From NCBI RefSeq assembly GCF_963576615.1, contig NC_088715.1:1380001-1444000 (forward strand): a DNA stretch of 64,000 bases, in the 5' to 3' direction. A program made the translations under genes and the position numbers. The notes beneath the pieces were generated by a model. It was not told the DNA's origin, ran no database searches, and saw only the letters and a list, made by a program, of their open reading frames with translations. Of the stretch, positions 47,038-59,351 are shown one piece after another (the stretch's first letter is position 1; each line of letters begins with the position of its first letter). The DNA comes from Watersipora subatra. Taxonomy: Eukaryota > Bryozoa > Gymnolaemata > Cheilostomatida > Watersiporidae.

Positions 47038-47259
47038 CAGTCAAACTCAGATGACTTGTCTTCGGATAGCTCAAACACATAGTTAACTCGAATGGTTTTG
47101 TTTGATCTGTTCCCTCGCAATGATAAATTGCTTTAGATAACTCAACCTCAACTTGGTTAACTCGAACAGCTTTTTGCCCAATGACTACCGATACGGTTGT
47201 TATCATTTTAGAATATTACTGTTCGGTCCTGTGAAGTTTGAGTTATCCTAGTTTGCTTG
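47038..47259. mobile_element. MITE with TA target duplication
   Basis: The ends are CAGTCAAACTCAGATGACTT and the inverse of ACTC.. GTTTGCTTG. TA is present at 47036-47037 and 47260-47261. The 222-base body carries repeated 'gttaactcgaa' motifs, a style common in Tc1/mariner or pogo-derived MITEs. An open frame on the minus strand inside it is a chance product. Confidence 0.6.
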
Positions 47260-47796
47260 TATTTAACTCCCCTTTAAGATCGAAATAACATGCACCGCAT
47301 ACTGAATGTGTAACCTATACACTGTACTATAAGATATAGAAAAGTTTTTATCAAAAAACTATAATGGAATTAACAAAGTGACTTGGCTCTTTAGCCTTAG
47401 AGCTAGCTGGCAAGTGTTAGTCAGCTATATTAATCAACTCAGTACTTTATAATTCTTAAAACTAGCTCCATATTTAAGAGAACACAACTATGAAGTGATT
47501 GCGGGCAATGGAGTGTTTAACTTAACAACACCAGCAGTTGATGATTAAAACACTGAAAATAACGGCTAACCAAGGAAGTGTTTGAGAGAAACTGCTACTA
47601 GTGTCTAACAAAGGTGGATGTAAATGCTTGTGTTTTCACTTGTTAAATTGTAGCGTTCCCATTTTAAACATGAAATTCCGTCATATTACCTACACTAGCG
47701 CTTTGGTGGTCCAGGGTGCTGTGAGAGATTGTCTGGTGTTCCAATAAAGTGCAGAGAACAAGTGTGTGCACATTTATTCCAATTTTTTAGAAGGCA

Positions 47797-47868
47797 GATT
47801 TGGTCATTTGAAAGTGTGATGAGCTGTCGAGCGAAATGTGAGGAGTTCAAATCCCATAAGCTGCAATG
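47797..47868 (+). repeat. tRNA-derived SINE head
   Basis: GGAGTTCAAATCCC near 47842-47855 resembles a B box, about 40 bases after a possible A box. Isolated copy. Confidence 0.4.
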
Positions 47869-48185
47869 TTTTTTCACAGCCAGCAACCGTGGTTGCAGGG
47901 AGGCAGACACGACTCTTATCTTAGTAAAAAAAGATTAATATCTATATTAATATAGTATCTAGTATTATATTAACAAACCCAACTTTTTCATTGAGTGTGT
48001 GTTCGTTGGTCTGCCCAGACACCATGAGTTTCCTTGTTCTCCACACTCGAAAGCACGTAGCATATGATTATGAAGTTTGACTGATTTCAGCCAAACTTTG
48101 TATGTATATGCTTCATGCCTTCCGATATATTACAAGCATATTTAGTCTCATAACCCTGAGTCATTGTTAGTGAGCCAGTCATTTA

Positions 48186-48860
48186 CTCTTTCACTGCCGT
48201 AGGTGCATAAATGCGTTTTTGTGGTACGACTGCCGTAGACGCATTATTGCGACTTTTCCAGCAATTAAGTAGTTACCTAATTTTATTGTTCGTTGACAAC
48301 ATAACCCACATTTTTTAAGACTTTTATGAACTTTACAGTGTTGTCTGAAGATTTGTCTATAAAATTAGCTTAAAAAACAAAGCAATTTTAAACTTTTGTT
48401 TGAGAATTTATATTTTAAAAACGAATGTGTTTTTTGTGTGAGGTCATTAATTACCGCACCCGAGTCAGAAAACATTTAATTAGTTATGTTGATGACATTA
48501 TAGCCAATTCAGATTCATATTTTCGTTAATATACAGATAATTAAAGCAGCAGCGCTGTCTCTGAGAGTGGTGAAAGTAATAGTTTTGTAAGAGTAAGAAA
48601 CATGGAAGATCGTTTTAGCTTTGCATCGATCATAGCTTCACATAGCTTTATCATCGCACAAATTATATATCCAATGAATTTTGCATAGCAATGCTGGTTA
48701 AAACGTTGGCAAATTAAAATATGGAACAAAAATGTTCTAGATAGAGATTGAAATTGGGAAAACTACTGTTTACATATCACAAAGCAGTATCGGCAGTTTT
48801 CGGCAAAATGGCTGGCACTTGGCAGATACCCGAATTTTTACATAGTTGGCAGTGAAAGGG
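48186..48860. mobile_element. piggyBac-like MITE
   Basis: The left end CTCTTTCACTGCC matches 12 of 13 bases of the inverse of the right end GGCAGTGAAAGGG. The flanks are TTTA (48182-48185) and TTGA (48861-48864), each one change from the TTAA target of piggyBac elements. It is 675 bases with no open transposase frame. The class call comes from end sequence and flank, not from protein. Confidence 0.55.
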
Positions 48861-49219
48861 TTGAGTGACCATCTCAGACTTTATATTTTCCCTTGTTTAC
48901 TTTAATACCTTTTAGAAACACTTCACTACTTACCTGGCTGATTATCTGAAGGAATGATATCATGCCTCTTTACCGCCTTTGTCGTATTTTGAGGGCTGCT
49001 ATTGAGAACTTGTAGAAAGACGTCATCATGAGTGTCAGCTATAGTACCAGAAGTCATCATCGGAGTATTTGGCTAAGCGCCTGTGTCTGATATTTAGCTT
49101 CCTGGCAATAGATGCAGTTCATCTTTACCTTATCTATAGAATTATTGTCTGTTGTCTGTCTGTTCACTTTTTGTCACGACCTAATCTTTATTTCTTGATT
49201 AATGTTTTGACTATTATTT

Positions 49220-49560
49220 ATTCAACTCTCTCTTTTTCACGCCCTCCTCTCCGCCTCTCTCTGACTCTCTCCCGCTCTTCTGTTCCCCCTCTCTCCCGCT
49301 CGCTCTCTCACTTCGGCTCCCTCTTTCTCCATCTCTTTCCCACTCCTTCTCTCCCGCTTACTCTCTCTCCCTCTTTCCCTTCCTCTCCTTTCCACGCTCT
49401 GTCTCCCGTTTCTCTCTACCTTTTCGTCTTTCTCTCATTTCCTCTCTTCCAAACACTCTCTCTCCCGCACACTCTCTCCTGCACATTCTCTTTCCCACAC
49501 TCTCTCTCTTCATCTCTCTCTCTCTCTCCCATACTCTCTCTCAGCCACACTATCTCCCTC
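49220..49560 (+). repeat. Long CT-rich (polypyrimidine) tract
   Basis: Consists of ctctctctcc-like runs with interspersed ccac/cgc. It leaves a long Ser/Leu/Pro-rich open frame that is not a gene. Confidence 0.85.
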
Positions 49561-50004
49561 GAATATTTATTTATAGAAAACTAAGCCCTATCAACGGAAA
49601 GACAATTACTAGATGGGAAAAGGAAAAACAACTGCAGCTAGAGTATAGAGTGTATAGTGTGACCACAGTGTAAAAAGACTACTACTGAATGAAAAATCTT
49701 CTGAAGTTTGGCTACCTAATTACAAAGTCTTGGCAATATTGTAAGACCTCCTAATAGTAGTTACAGCCATGAACCACTATTCGCTATTGGTTAACTTTAC
49801 TGTAAAACCTCATACAATTGGTTCAAATTAATACAAGACCTCATGCCATTACTAAACTCTATCACTTGGATCAAGTTGTTCTTTAGCTTCAAGTGTTCAT
49901 CTTTAGTCACAGCAGCTTGGAATTTAGCTTGTACCTGCTGTAACTGTAACAGACCTCAGGCTACAGCTGCATTTGTACCATAATAATAACTGATAATAAT
50001 AATA
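49561..50004. other. No recognisable gene
   Basis: AT-rich spacer ahead of foldback element C. Confidence 0.35.
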
Positions 50005-53000
50005 CTAGAAATTCCACTGTCATACAGCCCACGACCAAAGTACTAATGAAAAAAAGAAAGGGTACTGTTGGTTGTCGAAAAAGTAGTTCTCAGCAGGAAT
50101 TGACAGAGTATAATGTAAATGAGACTTGTTTGAGATGATATAAAATAGATTTGAGGGAGCACGACTCTAAAAAGGCGCAACAGAAATAACAGAAATGTAA
50201 CAGAAATAAATAATAATAAAATAAATAATTAACTATCTCAAACTTTTGTTTTACAATAATAAAATAAATATTAATTCAAGCTGTAGACCTAAACTACTGT
50301 ATGTAATTTAAATAACAACAGCAATAATGATATATGTTTATTATATCTCTTATTATATTGAAATGCAATATTAAAAGTAAATGGCAAGCTGCCGTGTAAT
50401 ATACAATTTGAAAGTTAGTTGTTGGTTAAAATAAATATTACTTCAAGCTGTAGACCTAAATTACTGTAAGTAATTAAACTAACAACAGCAATAATCAAAT
50501 ATGTTTATTATATATCTGAAATGCAATGTTAAAAGTAAAACATATTGTAATATACAGTTTGAAAGTTGGTTATGTTGAATGTAGAACTGTTTTGACGGCG
50601 ATATGTAACAGAAATAAATATTAATAAAGTAAATATTTAATTATCTCAAACTTATGTTTTACAATAAGAAAATAAATATTAATTCAAGCTGTAGACCTAA
50701 CCTACTGTACGTAATTTAACTAACAACAACAATGCCAATAATAAAGAAATATGTTTATTATATCTCTGAAATGCAATATTAAACGTTAAACGGCAAACTG
50801 ATGTGTAATATACAGTTTGAAAGTTGGTTGTGTTGTGATGAATGTAGAATGGTTTTGACAGCGATATGTAACAGAGAGCAAGCGTTGGCATTTACGCGTC
50901 TGGAAGTTTTATGCAAACTGGAGTGAAATAAAGAAATATTCTTGTCATAAAAGGGCGTTGTAGTAATGCCCTACCTTGTAGATAAGATGTAAAGAAATCT
51001 TGCTGATGTTCTAGATAATTTGAAAAACCTTTGGTAATTGGACAAAAACGTAGGCTGATAAACTGTGTATCACATTTTCGTACCAGTAAATCGGTCTACG
51101 CCTCAAACAGTAGACAAACAGTACACAGTAAACATTTCTACTATCTGTCGCACGGCTTTATTGGCGTTTCGTAGGTCGGTCGAAACTATTAATAAACCAA
51201 GCTGTTCAAGCGTTTTGTGGCGATTTGTGGCAAGACTTTATCGTTCTATTCTCGGTCGCTCGGCGTTTCAATTTCCGGTCTTAACTTTTATTAAACGAAG
51301 CTTTCCAAGCGTTTTGTGACGATTTTCGTCCTAATAAATCGGTCTATTTATGTATAATCCCATCAGATGGGTTAGTTTTAGAAATTTGCGTCAACCTTTA
51401 AAAGGCTTGGTAACATATTTAAATAGGTTTATATGCGTTTTGTATCATTATTATACTTAAACGACTTTACTGAAAGATAGTTAAATTTGTTGATAGGATT
51501 TCGTTGCAAGGGTTTGGTGACGGCCGTCAACGGATAATTTTTTGGGAGTTGTGTGCACATGTGCATTTATAATAATTCTCCCAATCAATCGTTTCACTCT
51601 TGTTTGGTCGTGGGAAAATGATAGCATAGCCTTTGATTCACTTATCCCCAAAGTTTCTTGCCCAACATTTAATGTTTTACTATAACCCGCTGTGGGACAT
51701 TACATTTCTAGTAAAAGTAATTTGGTGTAGGTAATTCACTTGTTTTGACGTTTAGTGTCCTGTTTTGTCTTGTTTGTCTTATGAAAAAATAATAAATTTT
51801 TCAATGAATACAATATATTTATTTTTTTCTCCATCTTTAAACCTTGTCAATTATTCCACAACCAAACACGAGCGAAAAAAACGAATGTTTGGAAGCTTCA
51901 TGATAAATGCATATGCGCACACAACTCCCGAAAAACTATCCGTCCATGGCCGTTATCAAACCCTTGTACAATAATCAAATCAAAAATTTAAACCATTTTT
52001 GTGTAGAGTCGTTCAAGTATAATGATTAATAATGACACAAAACACATATAAACATATTTAAATATGTTACCAAGTCTTGGAAAAGTCTCTGCAATATCTT
52101 AAAACTAACCCATCTGATCGAATTATACATAAATAGATAGATTAATTTGGCCTAAACTCGCGATAAAAACTTGACTAGGTTTTTTAATCAAAATTTAGAC
52201 TGGCCAACAAAATGCTGATAAGGCCGTGTAACAAAGAGTAGCACCATTAAGTTGTGCGCATTTCACCAAAAAGACATGCACATTTCACCAGTCTATGGCA
52301 TTGTCCAATTGCCGAAGGTTTCTGTAATCAATGCAGAAGTACTGAAAAGTAATGGTTTTTTTTTTGCCGATTCTACTGGACTCTGACATTTTGGACAGTG
52401 ATAATGAGTACTTTGGTATTCCAATTGATGTCCAAAGCAGTGAAAGTAATGAAAATGACAATGATATTTTTTAACCATTCTTATAAGATTATTACAATAT
52501 TTAATTATAAGAATAGTTATTCGGTTTTATAGGATTATTATAATATTTAATTATAAGAATATCCTTTCGAATTTACAAGATCGAAGTAGGCCTATAGTGA
52601 CCGATGGTGTGCAAAATGTTACTGTAATTATTTTTCTAAATATTTTGTTGATGACACTGCGGCTGTGGCCAATATTGCGGTACTGCTAAGCCGTATTTAA
52701 TATCAAACTTAAGTAATCGGCCTACATTTTCTTATAGATATACATCTATTTCTATGACAACAAGCTAAAATCTGTTTAGATTTTTGAATTCAACATTATT
52801 TTATAGATATAAATGCAGAAATCTAGATGAATATCACAACTTTTTAGTATTGGTTGCTATAAGCAATGATATACAGCCTCCCCCCGCCTGTGTATATTAC
52901 ACAGCGGCATGCCATTTTACTTCTAATATTGCATTTCTCCCATTGCAGGGGAGAGATATAAACATAACTTTTTCCTTTCATTATTGCTGTTTGTTGTATA

Positions 53001-53332
53001 TAATAACACCCAGTACATTACAGCTACCATTGCAGTTCTCTTATTGCACTGCAGTGCCATTCGACTGCTAATATTGCATTTCTCAACCGGTAGTACCCTT
53101 TCTTTTTCAATTATCACTTTGGTAGTTGGCTGTACATACCTGCCAACTCTCACGCATTGGGCGTGAGACTCACGCAATCACCCCAAAGAAAAAATGAAAA
53201 TGTGCGAGATTCTTGCCTCAATGTACACAATTTTATATATACTATCATTGATACATCAATTGCCCCAAATCTCATACATTGCCCCACTCTTGGGTTGGCA
53301 GGTCTGTGGCTGTATGACAGGGGAATTTCTAG
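50005..53332. mobile_element. Foldback element C, long imperfect inverted repeats
   Basis: The ends are CTAGAAATTCCACTGTCATA (50005) and its inverse, with TA flanks at 50003-50004 and 53333-53334. The left arm (to about 51615) and right arm (from about 51860) are inverted relatives throughout, for example the reverse of the 52905-52945 block on the right against 'gaaatgcaatattaaaagta' on the left. The centre of about 240 bases is unique. The three subterminal repeats of the left arm are represented once on the right. There is no transposase. The left arm is nearly identical to that of copy A, the right arm less so. Confidence 0.8.
53138..53303. mobile_element. Short MITE inserted in foldback element C
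   Basis: It is 166 bases, starts ACCTGCCAAC and ends GTTGGCAGGT, perfectly inverted. It contains 'tctcacgcattgggcgtgag' with internal symmetry. It interrupts the right terminal repeat of element C within the gtgggctgtatgac block. I could not define the target duplication. Confidence 0.65.
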
Positions 53333-54526
53333 TATATAAATTAAATTAAAAAAAATAAATATAACAAAATATGAATACAAGTTATTTTTGCCTCAACTAG
53401 AGCTGTTAAAATAATTGGCTAATTTAAATCTTTATCCCATCCCCACGAACTATTTTATTAGGTTTACTCTATTTACTAAGTTGTGCAATCTGCTCTTTTT
53501 TAGACTGTTCAAAAATGGTATTCCAACAAAATTATTCGAAACCTAGAGCAACCAACTAGGCTTACAATGATGAAGCAATGTTTCTTTTTACATTGTACCT
53601 AGGATTCTCCAATTCCAATCAAATTAGTTTGGGCTGTCATCGTACTGGTAAACTTATACTTACTTACTGTTGAGCCTAAACTTGTGTATAGTTATATTTA
53701 TACAAATAGATGCCAGTTAAAAAGTATTAGTACGTATTAACTACTGGCCCTCATAACTTGTGATAGTGTTCTTCATAGTTGGTTTGGAATGGCAGACGCG
53801 TGGCGAATATTTGTAGGTTTCAACGGGGCCGTCAGCGCATTTGTCGTAAAAAGCTCAAATGGAGTCGCTTGTAATAGCTTATTTGTCGAGAACTCGTTCG
53901 AAAAAAAATAATACAGGACATACACATGTATTTGCTGATCATCATAATAGATTATTTTCTTTGAGTGCTTTATCAGAACATAGACGTAAATCTTACTAGA
54001 GGAATGTCCTCCCTCGCTCCCCGTACACGGTAGACATTGCTACTGATAAAATAGTGTGACTCAAAACCTACCGGAAATTTATTTACCTACCCACTTGGAA
54101 CTTGTCATTCATAATTCATAATTGACATCTGATGTAGTAAATAAACACAGCTGCGAGCAATTACAACTTGAGTTTCGTCTAATAGTTTCCAAAAATAGCA
54201 ATATAGACTTTGCGGTGGTATGACACGATGCGTTGGGCAAACATGTTATGTTCGCCAACTGTTATGTTCGCAAAACTGTTATGGAACTAAGGGTACATAA
54301 TCGCGAGCTCATTATCTTTTATTACTGCGCTTTTGCACTTCCAAAATTACAGCTAGCTACGTGCGAGCCATGTATCCCAAGAAGCATCTGCACCTGTTGT
54401 CTGTGAGACTACATGTATGTGTTTAATTAATATTGTAACCAATTTTCAGTAGTTATGAATGTTCAACAACATACTTTATCCGCAGGGTTATACTATATTG
54501 TCGGTGTTTTGCTATCGCGTCAATGT
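53333..54526. other. No recognisable gene
   Basis: The spacer holds a few short open frames without domains. The last bases (AATGT at 54522-54526) are the left target duplication of the Gypsy element. Confidence 0.35.
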
Positions 54527-54681
54527 TGTTATATTAGTTAGTCTTGTTTATGTATCTATTATTGGTTTCCCAGGCTAGGTTTCCGCCAGGGAGTCGCCAT
54601 CTTGATATTATTTTTTCAGTCACTTGTCTGTTGCAAATAAAGCTGGACTTACATGCATCTTATTACATAAATGATATAACA
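54527..54681 (+). repeat. Gypsy 5' LTR
   Basis: It begins and ends with an 8-base inverted repeat, TGTTATAT and ATATAACA. An AATAAA signal lies near 54637-54642. At 155 bases it is among the short LTRs of this class. Confidence 0.9.
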
Positions 54682-54700
54682 TGGTGTCAGGACTTTGAAC
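54682..54700 (+). promoter_or_regulatory. Gypsy primer-binding site
   Basis: TGGTGTCAGGACTTTGAAC begins at the first base after the LTR. The TGG start and GTCAG core are the style expected for a tRNA 3' end complement. The tRNA is not identified. Confidence 0.55.
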
Positions 54701-54790
54701 CACGCATTTGCCGTTTTTGTTATCTGCACTGTGAATTGACTTCATTTCGACGGGAATATTAAAGAAGATTGCGGCTAGTATCATATCGGA

Positions 54791-55831
54791 ATGGCGGAGG
54801 CCGATGCTGCACGCCCCCCGCCGTTGAGGATAAAAGTTGACACTCCTAGACATTTGGATTTTGTTAATGCCTCCACGCAGTGGACAGAGTGGTTAAAAAG
54901 GTTTCAGCGGTTTAGGAACATTGGTGGCTTAGCAGAACAGTCTAATGCAGTGCAGATCGATTCTTTGCTCTATATAATGGGTCCGGAAAGTGAGGATGTA
55001 TAGGCACAGCTGCAATTTACGGGAGATGAAGCGGACAGAACATTTAAAGCATTAGTGGATGCCTTCACTGCTTACTTTCAGCCACGCAGAAATGTTCTCA
55101 ATTACAGGACACAGTTTTACAACCGTAAGCAGAGTGCTGATGAGTCGGCTGAAGAGTACATTCACATCGTTCACACTTTGGCAGTTAAGTGTCAATTTGA
55201 TGCAGGATTGACACAAAATGATATGGTCAAGGACCGACTACTCTTTGGTATGTTTGATACTTTGCTTAGTTCTGAGCTACAGCTTGGTGAAGACGTAACA
55301 CTAGATGCTGTTATATCTAAGATGCGCGCTAAAGAGGCAATAGTGAAACAAATGCAACTCGAAACGAAAGTGGCTGCAGTTAAATTAACCGGTACTGCTA
55401 AAAGTAATCAGAAACAAACACGCATGATATGGGACTGCAAATATTGTGGAGGTTCTCATCCGCCACGTTCATGTCCAGCTTTTGGAAAGAAGTGCAACAA
55501 ATGCTCCAAAGCTAATGACTTCGAACGTGTGTGTAAGCAGAGCAGAGCTCAGGCTGCCGAGGTAACCGCGAATGATACAGCTAAAAGTGAAGACTCGGAT
55601 TTCTTCATTCATACACCAAACTTACATGCCGATGCTGTTAGCAATGACACTAAAACCATTTATGTTGATAGGTTTGATTCTGCTATTATTACTCATGTTT
55701 TTAGTATCACTAATGAATGGTTGGAAGATCTTGTTGTGAATGGTCAGGTGTTAAAAGCGAAAATAGACACTGGTGCTCAGGCAAATATTATCACATCTAA
55801 TGAACTTCAACGGGTTGCCCAAATTCTGTGA
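54791..55831 (+). pseudogene. gag: Gypsy gag and start of protease
   Basis: From ATG 54791 the frame encodes a capsid-like N-terminus (WTEWLKRFQRFRNIGG) and meets TAG at 55001-55003. It then continues in frame through YFQPRRNVLNYRTQFYNRKQ, a conserved part of Gypsy capsids. Two zinc knuckles follow: CKYCGGSHPPRSC is complete (C-x2-C-x3-H-x4-C), while in CNKCSKANDFERVC the expected His is Asp. The protease motif DTGAQANI is at 55766. The frame ends in TGA at 55829-55831, in the middle of the protease domain. The rest of that domain is in the next frame. The TAG probably arose from a Trp codon, an inference from position. Confidence 0.82.
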
Positions 55832-58800
55832 TTAATCCTAATCGCACGAGGTTGACTGCCTACTCGGGACATGTTCTGCCTGTTGTAGGTGTGAGTGAGA
55901 TGGAGGTATCATACAAGGGACAAAAGCATTCTCTTAGCTTTCACATACTGAAAGGGGAACGAACAGCACATACTTTGATTGGATTGCCGTCCATAAAACG
56001 ACTGGGCCTTCTTAGTGTCTCTGTGGTAGGTTCAGTAAATTCTGATACTGTAGGTAGTAAAGGTAAGTGTAGGATAGCCGGTCAGTTCCCAGATGTCTTT
56101 GAAGGTTTTGTTAAGTTGAACATTACACATAGTATTATACTCAAACCAAATGCAGAGCCATATTCTTGCCCACCAAGGTCGGTATCGCATGCACTCAAAG
56201 CCAAACTGAAATCTGAGTTAGAGCGATTGGTGTCATTGGGAATCATTGCTGAATGTAAAGAACCAAGTGAATGGGTCAATCAAATAGTGTCAGTCCTAAA
56301 ACCTGATGGATCACTCCGGATATGTCTTGACCCACAACAGCTCAATGCAGTGACTATCAGAGACAGATATGTTTTACCAACTATCAGTGACATATACGCA
56401 AGGTTATCTGGCTCCATAATTTATACTACTTTGGACGCACAACCAGGATTAAACCAAATACCAATTGATGAACAGTCCTCCAAACTAACAACATTCATGA
56501 CACCTTTTGGTCGCTTTAGGTACCTACGTTTGCCATTTAGTCTCATATCCGCACCGGAGTTCTTTCATAGGACTATGGTGGACATAGTAGGGGATATACC
56601 AGGGGTGGAAGTATACATTGATGATGTATTGATACATGGCACTACAGAAAAAGAGCATGATGAGAGACTTAAAGAAGTTCTCACTCGATTCCGAGCAGCT
56701 GGTTTGAAATTAAATGCAAAGAAATGTCAGTTTAGGGCTCAAAGTGTGAAATTCTTGGGTAATATTTTGTCCAAAGATGGTATCCGGCCATTTCCAGACA
56801 AAGTTCGAGCAATACAGAATGCTAAGACGCCCAGCAATAAGTCAGAAATTCGTTCATTTCTTGGTTTGGTGACGTACCTGGCTAAGTTTTGTCCAAATTT
56901 GTCACAGTGCACAAATCCCTTACGACAATTGGGTAAAGATGGGGTGGATTTTTGTTGGGAGTCTGCTTAGGAGCAAGCATTTCAAAAGGTGAAAAGTTTG
57001 GTCACAAACGCACCAGTATTGGCACTCTATGATCCTAAAGTTGATGTAACTGTGAATGTAGATGCAAGCTCGCATAGTTTAGATGCAGTACTCATGCAAA
57101 AGGGACAGCCAATAGAATTTGCAGCACAATCGCTAACTTCGACACAATGTTTGTATGCTCAAGTGGAAAAAGAAATGCTAGCCATTCATTTCAGGCTTAC
57201 ACGTTTCCATCAGTATGTATATGGGCGAGAAGTGATTGTCGAATCTGATCATCAGCCTTTAGTTAAAATTAGCAGGAAACCCCTCAGTGACTTAACACCC
57301 AGACTTCAACGAATGCGCATGCAAATTCAGCACTACCAATACCAAGTAGTACATGTACCAAGCAAGCAAATGTTTGTATCAGATTACCTCTCAAGGTCTT
57401 GCAAGGCAAAAACGCATGAAGTAGACTTGAATTTAGATGATCCTATGCCTCAAATCTGTGCGCTCAGAGTTCGTGATGCAACTGATGTTGATGCTTACAA
57501 AGAAGCTACTGCTAGTGATGATACATTGAAAATAGTAATGCACTATACCAAGACAGGCTGGCCAAACCAGAAGCGATTGTGTCATGCATTGGCTAAACCT
57601 TACTGGAAATTTCAGAGTGAAATCAGTGATTGCAATGATTTGCTGTTTTATGGTAGCCGGCTTGTGGTCCCTTATGAAAAGCAACAGGAGGTACTTTATC
57701 AGCTGCATGCTAGTCATTTGGGTATTACAAAAATGCAGCAGCGTGCAAGAGTAGCTGTGTTTTGGCCTGGCATGAACCAAAGAATAGAAGACAAGATCAT
57801 TTCATGTAGCGTATGCAAAGCTCATGAGAAGTCCCAGGATAGTGCACCTCTCATACCCAGTGAAATTCCAGATTACCCTTGGCAAATCATAGGCAGTGAT
57901 CTTTTCCAGTTAGATGGTGGCCACTACTTGCTGAATGTGGATTACTACTCCAAATGGGTAAATGTCACAAACTTGGGTGAGTTGTCAAGTAAAGCGCTAA
58001 TAGAAGAATTCAAAAAACAGTTTGCAGATTACGGAAGGCCAAACATCATCCGATCAGATAATGGACCGCAGTACAGTTTATGTGAATTCCAACAATTTGT
58101 CGAGCGATTTGCAATAGATCATGTAACTTCCTCACCTGGATATCCTAGATCAAACGGACAGGTCGAACGGTCAGTTCAGACTGTTAAACAGTTGATGATT
58201 AAAGCAGAGGAAGATGGAAAATGTTTTTGGAATTCCCGACAGCTTTGCCGCAATACCCCTCTAGCAGGAGACCTGCCATCACCTGCACAATTGTTGCAGG
58301 GTAGGTCATTGTTTGATGGCATTCCAGTACAAAAGCAGTGCTTGTTTCCTAGGGCCTATGATAGAAATCAGGTTATTGCAGAGACAAAGGAAAGTTAAGA
58401 GAGGAAAGCAAAGTTAGTGCAGAGACAATGTGCAATGAAAAACTATCATGATGTGAAAACAGTGCCGGAACATGAGATACTAACAGAAGGGCAGCAGGTA
58501 AGATTTAAGTCTTTAAAGGGTAACTGGGAGAAGGCAGTGGTGATAGGACACCATGACAGCTACAGGTCATACTCCATAAAGAATCCAGCAACAAGTATGG
58601 TCATAAGACGTAATAGAGAACAGTTAAAGCCTGATAATTCAATGCCTAGCTCTGTTACTTTAGTTCAGCCAAATTCATTAGAACCTAGTCAGGTAGGTAA
58701 TCAGACCACAGACACTAGCCCAAAAGTGATACCAACTCAAAACATTTCACCAAATCCTGTTCCCCTTCCAGTTGCTGGAGGGCCTCGTCCTGGTGATGCT

Positions 58801-58905
58801 ACCTCTCCCACACCGCAACAGGCTACTACCAGTGGGCGGACTCCAGTGCGACGCACCAGATTAGGCAGAACAATAAGGCTTCCTGTTAGGTACAGAGATG
58901 AGTGA
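55804..58905 (+). pseudogene. pol: Gypsy pol: protease end, RT, RNase H, integrase
   Basis: One frame runs from 55804 to 58905 with stops at 56968 (TAG) and 58396 (TAA). The start encodes the protease tail (TLIGLPSIKRLGLL). Reverse transcriptase includes LKPDGSLRICLDPQQLN, a LDAQPGLNQI block and the catalytic YIDDVLIHG (56614-56625). RNase H starts VTVNVDASSHSLDAVLMQKG. Integrase has the HHCC zinc site (HASHLGITK ... CSVCKAH) and a complete D,D,E core (Asp 57898, Asp 58057, Glu 58165). The last part (VRFKSLKGNWEKAVVIG) is the C-terminal chromatin- or DNA-binding tail, followed by a Pro-rich end. The TAG at 56968 lies between RT and RNase H, and the TAA at 58396 lies after the integrase core. 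Confidence 0.85.
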
Positions 58906-59186
58906 CATAAAAAAACATGGATTGTGTTTTATTTGCCAGAATTTCATGGCATTTCCCTAGATTGTTTCATAGTTTTTTTTATAGATCGCTTTATAACTCA
59001 TGTTACAGCATTTCCTTTTCAATTGTAATGCGTTATTATCTTCTCTTGCTTGCTCTCATAATACTCATTACTACATACACTATGCAACTACTCACAATCA
59101 ACATTACTTGTAGCTGTTTGTGAACCTGAGCACCTGTGCTTTCATTGGTAACATTTTGGGTTTAATTTATGTTCACGAAAGGGAGA

Positions 59187-59346
59187 TCTTATATTAGTTA
59201 GTCTTGTTTATGTATCTATTATTGGTTTCCCAGGCTAGGTTTCCACCAGGGAGTCGCCATCTTGATATTATTTTTCAGTCACTTGTCTGATGCCAATAAA
59301 GCTGGACTTACATGTACATGCATCTTATTACATAAATGATATAACA
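59187..59346 (+). repeat. Gypsy 3' LTR
   Basis: It starts TCTTATATTAG where the 5' LTR has TGTTATATTAG, so its first dinucleotide has changed from TG to TC. A 6-base duplication (gtacat) lies near its end. Confidence 0.9.
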
Positions 59347-59351
59347 AATGT

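Larger units (their letters stand above)
54527..59346 (+). mobile_element. Gypsy-type LTR retrotransposon with very short LTRs (disabled)
   Basis: The 155-base 5' LTR (TGTTATAT...ATATAACA) and 160-base 3' LTR are flanked by AATGT (54522-54526 and 59347-59351). The total is 4820 bases. A primer-binding site TGGTGTCAGG starts directly after the 5' LTR, and the purine tract aaagggaga directly precedes the 3' LTR. The gene order is gag, protease, RT, RNase H, integrase, which defines the Gypsy class. The LTRs differ by about five substitutions, a T-run length change and a 6-base insertion. Coding is broken at 55001, about 55829, 56968 and 58396. Confidence 0.93.

Noticed and set aside
49069-49584. 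171-residue Ser/Leu/Pro-rich frame
   Set aside because: It comes from the CT-rich tract; composition only, no domain.
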